DNA of 64,000 nucleotides from Perca fluviatilis. Taxonomy: Eukaryota; Chordata; Actinopteri; Perciformes; Percidae. The notes under the pieces were generated by a model. It saw only the letters and a list, made by a program, of their open reading frames with translations. It was not told where the DNA came from and ran no database searches. The position numbers and the translations under genes were made by a program. Location of the stretch: positions 43,463,707 to 43,527,706 of the forward strand of contig NC_053116.1 in assembly GCF_010015445.1 (NCBI RefSeq), in the 5' to 3' direction. Of this stretch, positions 20,803-64,000 are shown in pieces; position 1 is the first letter of the stretch, and each line of letters opens with the position of its first letter.

Positions 20803-22376
20803 ATGTTGGTCTTTCCTACAGAGAAAGAGACTCACTCAGTAAGTACAGTATTCTTCACCATCAAAAGGCACTTAGAAACTGGGGGAAACTCTGACAGGAA
20901 GAGGTCTGGCAGACCCAAAGCCACAACAGAATCGGAAGACAAGTTTCTGAGAGTCAACAGCTTGTGTGATAGGCGGCTCACAGGACAACAGCTTCAAGCA
21001 CAGCTTAATAGTGGTCGTAATAAGAAGTCTCAGTTACAACTGGAAAGAGAAGACTTGGAGCTGCAGGTTTGATAGGTCGAGTTGCAGCAAGAAAGCCATT
21101 GCTAAGACGTCAGAATAAGAAAAAGAGGCTTGCCTGGGCCAAGAATCATCGTCAATGGACTACTGAAGACTGGAAGAAGGTGCTATATGGACTGATGAAT
21201 CAAAATTTGAAATCTTCGTTTCATCACGCAAGATTTTTGTACGCCATCGAGTAGGCGAAAGGATGGTTCCTCAGTGTGTGACATCAACTGTCAAACATGG
21301 AGGAGGAAGCATGATGGTCTGGGGCTGTTTTGCTGGATCCAGGGTCGGTGATTTGTACAGAGTGAAAGGCACCATGAACCAAAACGGCTACCACAGCATT
21401 TTGCAGCACCATGCAGTACCCTCTGGTATGCGCCTAGTTGGTCAGGGGTTCATCCTACAGCAAGATAATGACCCAAAACACAAGTCCAAGCTATGCCAGA
21501 ACTACCTTAGCAAAAAAGAACTAGATGGTAAGCTTAAAAACATGGAGTGGCCAGCTCAGTCACCAGACTTAGTAAGAAAGTAAAGTTTATTTCTATAGCA
21601 CATTTAAAAACAGCTCGCGCTGATCAAAGTGCTGTACATGGCGCATTAGCCACAGGGTAATAAAATAAAAAATAAAACTCATACAAATCAGTGATTTAGG
21701 CTAAAGAGGACATCGAAAGACAAACACTTAATTACAAACCTAGCAGGATAAGACGATTAAGATGCCGGGAAGGCCAATATAAAAAGATGAGTTTTGAGCC
21801 TGGCTTTGAATATCACAATGAAGGGGCACATCTGATGTCAGGTGGCAGTCGGTTCCACAGCTGGGGGCCAGCAACAGAAAAGGCTCTGTCACCTTTTTGG
21901 TTAAGCCGGGACCGTGGGACATGGAGGAGACCTTGGCTGGAGGATCTGAGGGACCTGGGGGCTACGTGAAGATGAATGGTATCAGCTATCTCGCTGGGGG
22001 CCAGGGCGTGAAGAGCTTTAAAAACCATCAACAGTATTTTAAATTGTATCCTAGATTGGACTGGAAGCCAGTGCAAGGAGGCTAGGACAGGTGTAATGTG
22101 TTCACGCTTTTTTGTATTCGTGAGCAGCCTAGCCGCTGCATTTTGGACCATCTGAAGGCGTGCCAACTTAAACCCCATTGAGCTGGTTTGGGATGAACTG
22201 GACAGAAAAGTGAAAGCAAAGCAACCTACAAGTGCCACACATTTATGGGAACTTCTGCAACAGAGTTGGGAAGAACTTTCTGAAGAATATTTGATTTCCA
22301 TTGTAGAAAGAATGCCACGAGTGTGTTCAGTTGTTATATCTGCCAAAGGGGGCCACTTTGATGAGTCAAAAATTTA
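20803..22376 (+). pseudogene. Tc1-like transposase pseudogene
   Basis: Pieces in order: a paired-like DNA-binding part (RSGRPKATTESED), linker (RVAARKPLLRRQNKKKR), the DDE domain with VKHGGGSMMVWGCF and QQDNDPKHKSK (second catalytic Asp), and WPAQSPDL, where it is cut. After the LINE insert it resumes LNPIELVWDELDRKVKAK (catalytic Glu) and ends VISAKGG. The first catalytic region near 21190 has lost its WTDE-type frame. At least three frameshifts exist, so it is inactive. Confidence 0.88.
21575..22162 (-). mobile_element. 5'-truncated L2 fragment inserted in the Tc1
   Basis: The minus-strand frame reads LQMVQNAAARLLTNTKKREH, ITPVLASLHWLPVQSR and WNRLPPDIRC, the L2 ORF2 C-terminus, followed by its 3' UTR. 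ACTTA is present on both sides (ending 21573 and about 22163-22168), a target duplication inside the Tc1 codons for SPDLNP. Confidence 0.85.
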
Positions 22377-22581
22377 GAATACATTTTGGTTTATAAATTG
22401 TTTCCATGATTTATTTTTTTAACTTAAATTGTTCAGTTGTTCTATTCTTTCATTTCAGAGTACAATAAGACATTGAACTGCATGAATTTCAATAAAAACC
22501 TGAAAAAATTGGGGTGTTCTAAAACTTTTGACCAGTAGTGTATATATTAATATTTTGGTTATTTTCTGTGTTTTGGGCAGA

Positions 22582-56856
<34,275 letters not shown>

Positions 56857-57084
56857 CTCTTAATGTTATTAACAGATAACTCTTGATGTTATTAACAGAG
56901 AGAAGTCTGGATCTTATTAACAGAAAGAAGTCTTAATGTTAGGATGTTATTAACAGAGAGAAGTCTGGATGTTACTAACATAAAGAAGTCTTAATGTTAG
57001 GATGTTATTAACAGAGAGAAGTTTTGAGGTTATTAACAGAGAAGTCTGGATGTTATTAACAGAGAGAAGTCTGGATGTTATTAA

Positions 57085-57663
57085 AGGAACACGCCGACTT
57101 ATTGGGAATTTAGCTTATTCACCGTAACCCCCAGAGTAAGACAAGTCGATACATACCTTTCTCATCTCTGTGCGTGCTGTAAGGCTGTCTGACGGCTCCA
57201 GCATTAGCTTAGCCCAGCACAGATCCTGCAGGTAACTGGTTCCAACTAGCCTACTGCTCCGAATTGTGACAAAAGTGACAAAATAACACCAACATGTTCC
57301 TATTTGGCTTGCTACAAGCATATCACTCCGCCCAAGTACTATATTCTTCCGCCTGAGAATATAGTTCCCGGTTTGTTTACGGATAGAAGATGGCTGTGTC
57401 TCATGTTACGTTGTTTTTTGTACACGCTGTGACTCTACAAATCACAACATGTAAATAGGAACATGTTGGCGTTATTTTGTCACTTATTCGGAGCAGTAGG
57501 ATTACTGGAACCATTCACCTGCCTGTTCTGTGATGGGCTGATGCTTCTGGAGCCGTCAGACAGCTTTACAGCACGCACGGAGATGAGAAGGGTATGTATG
57601 GACTAGTCTAACTCTGGGGGTTACGGCGAATAAGCTAAATTCCCAATAAATCGGCGTGTTCCT
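57085..57663. mobile_element. MITE with TTAA target in nsmce3 3' UTR
   Basis: AGGAACACGCCGACTTATTG at the left and CAATAAATCGGCGTGTTCCT at the right, with inverted similarity for ~110 bases including CTGTGCGTGCTGTAA. TTAA is on both sides (57081-57084, 57664-57667). It sits within a GTTATTAACAG repeat unit. Target choice suggests piggyBac-type mobilisation. Confidence 0.85.
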
Positions 57664-57965
57664 TTAACAGAGAAGTCTTAATGTTATCAACAGAGAGAAG
57701 TCTGGATGTTATTAACAGAGAGAACTGGATGTTGATTTGTTTTGACGCTGCATCTCGTTTTCTTCCTGAATGTATTTGTGTAGACCGACTCCATCTGATC
57801 CATCGATATATTTCACACATTAACCATATTTGTTAGTCATACTTTACCTGTTTTACCTGCATGTCTTTTTATAACTCAGTTAAGCACATTTAACATCAGA
57901 CACAGTCAGGTTTCATGTTTATTGTATTGGCTGTACTCTACAGTTAGTTATTGTTTGATTCAGAA

Positions 57966-57971
57966 AATAAA
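57966..57971 (+). terminator. nsmce3: Poly(A) signal AATAAA, likely for nsmce3
   Basis: AAAATAAAG is followed at 57999-58015 by a T/G-rich stretch (GCTTTGTCTTTTC). First canonical signal after the minisatellite 3' UTR. Confidence 0.55.
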
Positions 57972-58085
57972 GTTTTATACAGATTCTACATCAATGATGC
58001 TTTGTCTTTTCAGTTCTCTCGCACGCTGCACATACACAGACAGACGCACACACAGACACACACACACGCTGAGACCTTTGGTAGT

Positions 58086-58330
58086 TTAAAGGTGCCGTAG
58101 GTAGGATTATGAAGATCCAGGACTTAGCCAAACATTTTTAACAACAACTTCTCAGTCCCCCCCCCATTTCTGCTAAAGCCCAAAACGGTGTCCTAAGCCC
58201 CTCTCCCCACAAGGGAGAATGAATGCGTGTGCATGAGCAGGGATTGACACACAAGTATTTATTTACACATTGCAAAAAAAAGAAAATAAAAGTCCCCTGA
58301 GAAGATTGTATTGCTGTGGCACCCCTAGGC
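58086..58330. repeat. Fragment of an interspersed repeat
   Basis: TTTAAAGGTGCCGTAGGTAG and the C-rich GTCCCCCCCCCAT stretch have the look of a common fish repeat. No coding frame. Confidence 0.45.
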
Positions 58331-58354
58331 GACACAAGAAACTGCTAAATGTGT

Positions 58355-58702
58355 TTCTTATTCTTTAGAGAAGACTCTGGGGTTAGGGTTAGCTTCTCAT
58401 TCTTTAGAGAAGACTCTGGGGTTAGGGTTAGCTTCTAATTCTTTAGAGAAGACTCTGGGGTTAGGGTTAGCTTCTAATTCTTTAGAGAAGACTGGGGTTA
58501 GGGTTAGCTTTTCATTCTTTAGAGAAGACTCTGGGGTTAGGGTTAGCTTTTCATTCTTTAGAGAAGACTCTGGGGTTAGGGTTAGCTTCTCATTCTTTAG
58601 AGAAGACTGGGGTTAGGGTTAGCTTCTAATTCTTTAGAGAAGACTCTGGGGTTAGGGTTAGCTTTTCATTCTTTAGAGAAGACTCTGGGGTTAGGGTTAG
58701 CC
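58355..58702. repeat. ~37-bp minisatellite with TTAGGG
   Basis: About nine units of TCATTCTTTAGAGAAGACTC plus TGGGGTTAGGGTTAGCTT, some lacking CTCT. It lies between the convergent nsmce3 and pfkfb4 genes. Confidence 0.95.
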
Positions 58703-61128
58703 AGATCAGAGACAGCACTCGGGTTCATCAAACCGGTTTAGAGTTGAACTCGCTTTGCGATTCGACATCTCCACTGAAGTAAACCCTTTTAAAATCACCA
58801 ACACTATGCAGCAGATCTCGTTTATCTTTAAACAGACAGATGTTTAAACACACTGAACATCTGGGCTGGAAATTCCCAGAGATCTATTATTGTGATATTA
58901 AACATGTGACAATCTCCGATATATTGCAATTTAAGACCTTTTTTTCAACTTCAAATTCTGTCCCCAAATGAAAACTTTCTCCACTTCTGTCTTATCTAAA
59001 AGACACTTTGGATTTTGTGATTAAATGTAATTTAACTAACCAGATATAACGTATTAGTTGTTGAGCGTCAGAGCAGCTAATAGGAAGACTGATACTTCAG
59101 TAGGAGCCAGACTAACTTTGTTTCCAGGCTTTATGCTAAGCCAACCTTAGCATGTCCTTGCTGCAGCTTCATGTATGGCGTACAGACGTGAGAGTTTTCA
59201 ATCTTATTCTCTCACTCAGGGCGATAAAGTGAATGAGTGTTTTTATAAATGATTCCCTCCAGTCTTATAGAGCATCGTCACTGTAATGGAAAATCTCTAT
59301 TCTGTTATACTTTTGCTTTGTCGTTCCTCTGAATCTGCAGTTTCTTCTTTTAAACGAATGTCTAGACAGAATGTTAAGATGCACGCTGCTCACACCTTGA
59401 GTTGTTTGTTCCTCTTTGATAACCACAGAGCTGATTTAAATCAGCCCCAACCTCTCTTTGGCCTTTCAGTTCTATCCCAACCAGCAACAGAAGTACATAA
59501 GTACCTTCTGCTTTCTAGTTCCTTTGTTCATTCTCTTAGGGAGCTTTTACACCTACCTCGTTTGGTCCGGACTTTCGGACTTTTCAGTTTGAGCCGAACG
59601 TTAGCGCCTATTTGTTTATGGTAGTAACTTCTAGCTAGGAATTCGCAGGCTAAGTGACAGAGTACTTTGCCTATTTATCAGGCAGGTGCCTGTGCACAGT
59701 CAGTCTTCTGGGTTAAAATGGAATTACAGGTTGTTGTTGCACTGTCTTAGATTTTATTCAAACCTTATCTATATCAAGAATGTGTCCCAAAACCAAGGCC
59801 TGTAAAATATTTCTGTTCAAATCCTATGTCTTCATATTTTCAGGCCTTGAAATTACTTCAGTTTTACAGCCTGAAAATCACATTATCTGGGAAGCAGTAT
59901 TTGGACATTAATATAATGAAAAGTATTATTCAGGTTAGAGAGAGAGACAGGCAGCCCAAACTTTGTAGGGTGGAAGACAAACATGTCAATATGACTGAAC
60001 CATTACAAGTTTGTACGGCATGCCCTAGATTCTGAAAAAAGTGTGAAAAGACTGACATTAAGGGTAGCATAAACTTTGAGCAAAATTTAAGAGGGTGCAG
60101 CAACGGTTTTCCTGGATTTTGTCTGATTTGACACAGAATGACCTAGCTGCATGACATTTGGCTCAAATCCTCCCACTCAGTGCTCAGTTTTTACATTGAC
60201 TCAGGCAGGTTAGATAGCAAGCAAAGTCTACTTAGACAGCGATACATTTTGAAAAATAAAACTTGTGTTTAACTTAAATATCTGATCCTTCTGCTATTAC
60301 GAAACACAATTTGGGCTGTTTATAGCATTATCTCTTTAAATGTGATAAAAACACTAAATAATAGTTTTGACTTTGTATTGGTATGTAATTTACGGTGGTG
60401 TAAGGTGCTGGAATTTTTTTTTAAATGGACCTTGAAAGTGCTTGAAAAGTGCTTGAATTTGACCTTGGAAAAGGTGTACGAACCCTGTACCAAACATTGG
60501 GATTCTCCTTGATTATGGGTTAGGGTTGCATCAATTAGGATCTAATGTTGATTGTAAAGATTTAAAAAGAATATGTATAGGGCATTTCCTCTCTAGCTGG
60601 GAGGTTTTAGGGACTGACAGTTAACTTCATTTAACATCCTTCCCGAGACTATTTAGTCACCGTCGCTGTGTCCGGAGCTTAGCGCCGCCCAAGATCATTG
60701 TGATTGGTTTAAAGAAATGTAAACAACTCAGAAGGTTTTTCCTATCCCAGAATGCATCTGTGGTGCAGTCAGACATTCCTCCACAGCACTGGAGACTAGA
60801 TTGTCTCTGATTATGATTTCATTATGTATCTGTGTGAATGTGGAGACACGATAACACAGTGCAAACGGCTCAGACTGACAGGTCTAGTTAAAGAAGAAGA
60901 GAGGAGGTGCCGAAGAACGAGGGGATGAAGAAAGAAAGAATAAACAGTGACGCTGGTCATGTGTTCATTGTTCAGCAGTTCATTCGTCTTCTTCGTGTCT
61001 CAGACATTTGGCTCCATTAAGAGCTTTACAATGGAAAAGAAATGTCTGTTTCAGACATCTCGACGAACACTTTGATTACTTAAATTAAAAAAGGACGCGA
61101 TCCATGAAACAAGCTGGCCGTTTTTCCT
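58703..61128. other. Intergenic DNA and pfkfb4 3' UTR
   Basis: No protein motif. Short repeat fragments include CACCTACCTCGTTTGGTCCG (59551) and a hAT-like right end with GTGCTTGAAAAGTGCTTGAA and GTACGAACCCTG (60440-60490). The pfkfb4 3' UTR must start at 61128 and run leftward; its end is not clear. Confidence 0.4.
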
Positions 61129-63112
<1,984 letters not shown>

Positions 63113-63383
63113 TTACTGAACTGTCTGGCAACAATAGGACAAGCTCTTGAAATACTTTCTACATTTACGGTGCTTTCACGGTGAAATGTTCAATTTACAA
63201 TTTCAACTCCTGACACAAAGACCATAAAACAGAGAGGATATATCTGTTCATTATTTCCTCAAATATGAACAAAAAGAAGACAACGGACAGCACCAACGGA
63301 ACGCTAACGTTTGCTAGCTTGTAACGGTAACGTTAACATTACGACTGAAAACGTACAAGAAGACATCTAACGTTACTGGTAAA

Positions 63384-64000
63384 AGATTCAGATCTGCCGC
63401 TTTGGCCACCGGACATTGACGGATACAAGATCCAGTATCCTGACCATGTGACTTCCCTAAAAGATAGGAAGTCCTTCAAAACAAAAGCCCTCCAGGACTC
63501 ACCTGAGAGGCTCATTGCAGATTTTACCATAAAGGGAAACTGTAGGATCAAAAGCAAACTGCTTTTCTTCACTCATCATCCTCCTGCATGGCATGCCGCC
63601 TGGAAAATAGCCTGGATAATTTTTACAAACACTTCCAATCAATGAAAAGCGTAGCAGAAAAGAAGAAAAAAGGAAACAGACAACAGCCAGAGAGACCAGC
63701 CGTCCCCAGCAGCAGTCATGTGACCTTCTCTCCTCGCTGCAGTCCCAAACTCTCCTCCAGTGTGAAGGTACTGAGAGAGGGACTCTCCATCCTGGAGAGG
63801 GAGTTTTTGGACTTCAAAGAAAATACTTTGACCTTCATTCACAACAACAGTGAGAAACAACATCCAGCAGTTGAGCCAAGCAGTATGTACAACAGAAGGC
63901 TGGAATCCACGAGCTGTACCAGGCCATGAAGGAGCTGGAGGAAGACAACCAGGCCCTGAGGTTAGCCCTGCACAGAGTGATGGAGGATTTCACCCAACAC
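63384..64000 (+). pseudogene. Unidentified plus-strand coding-like segment, possible LINE ORF1
   Basis: Three partly overlapping frames in succession look like one broken protein: DLPLWPPDIDGYKIQYPDHV with DRKSFKTKALQDSP (63384-63600), FSPRCSPKLSSSVKVLREGL with LEREFLDFKEN (63588-63929), then LYQAMKELEEDNQALRLALH running off the edge. The last part is a heptad-like coiled coil. Antisense within a pfkfb4 intron, so probably a transposon ORF1 or similar. I do not recognise the family. Confidence 0.4.

Larger units (their letters stand above)
20360..22540 (+). mobile_element. Tc1-like transposon, disrupted
   Basis: Ends CACTACTGGT.. and ..ACCAGTAGTG are flanked by TA at 20358-20359 and 22541-22542. 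Inside is a decayed Tc1 transposase split by an L2 insertion. It lies in nsmce3 intron 1. Confidence 0.88.
56857..57980 (+). other. nsmce3: nsmce3 3' UTR with minisatellite
   Basis: After the stop codon, GATGTTATTAACAGAGAGAA plus GTCTG recurs about nine times with variants (56860-57080) and resumes at 57668-57730. The transcript probably ends after AATAAA at 57966-57971. Confidence 0.7.

Noticed and set aside
58355..58702. A true telomere
   Set aside because: TTAGGG occurs only once or twice per 37-bp unit within unrelated sequence and genes lie on both sides.

Overview
The window looks like ray-finned (teleost) fish nuclear DNA. It has host genes split into many small GT-AG exons, very long (CA)n/(TG)n tracts, and a dense crowd of fish-type transposons (L2 LINEs, Tc1, hAT, piggyBac and a Gmr1-like LTR element). 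No prokaryotic gene, rRNA, CRISPR array or phage is visible.

Three host genes can be read from splice sites and reading frame. slc25a20 (mitochondrial carnitine/acylcarnitine carrier) is on the minus strand: coding exons 1-3 lie at 18602-13536, and the later exons are presumably beyond the left edge. nsmce3 (the MAGE-domain subunit of SMC5/6) is on the plus strand. It has a probable non-coding first exon ending at 19361 and ten coding exons from 22582 to 56856, giving a 266-residue protein in unbroken frame. The two genes are head to head and share a CpG-containing intergenic segment of about 0.6 kb. A PFKFB gene (best fit pfkfb4) is on the minus strand. Its last four coding exons lie at 63019-61129, so it is tail to tail with nsmce3.

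Everything else is mostly repeats. Region 1-13500 (probably slc25a20 intron 3) holds a decayed Ty3/Gypsy element of the Gmr1 type (integrase before reverse transcriptase) with both LTRs and a 5-bp target duplication, a long L2 copy, a solo LTR and a MITE nested in another repeat. Region 13500-18500 has microsatellites, an inverted duplication flanking slc25a20 exon 2, a ~0.85 kb tandem duplication, and a triplicated exon-1 splice donor.

The nsmce3 introns hold nested insertions that can be ordered in time. A Tc1 copy contains an L2 fragment (20360-22540). An 8.3-kb hAT (24100-32369) contains a hAT MITE and a second element, which in turn contains a piggyBac carrying captured L2 DNA. A 12.6-kb interval bounded by hAT ends (33476-46038) contains a nearly full-length L2, itself hit by a second piggyBac. 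A third hAT (46924-52882) contains an L2 that is split by another hAT and by a nearly intact Tc1. Many of these junctions have exact target-site duplications, and uninterrupted copies elsewhere in the window serve as empty-site controls. The most unusual structures are the piggyBac pair with a shared L2 junction, the Gmr1-like gene order, and the inverted repeat around slc25a20 exon 2.
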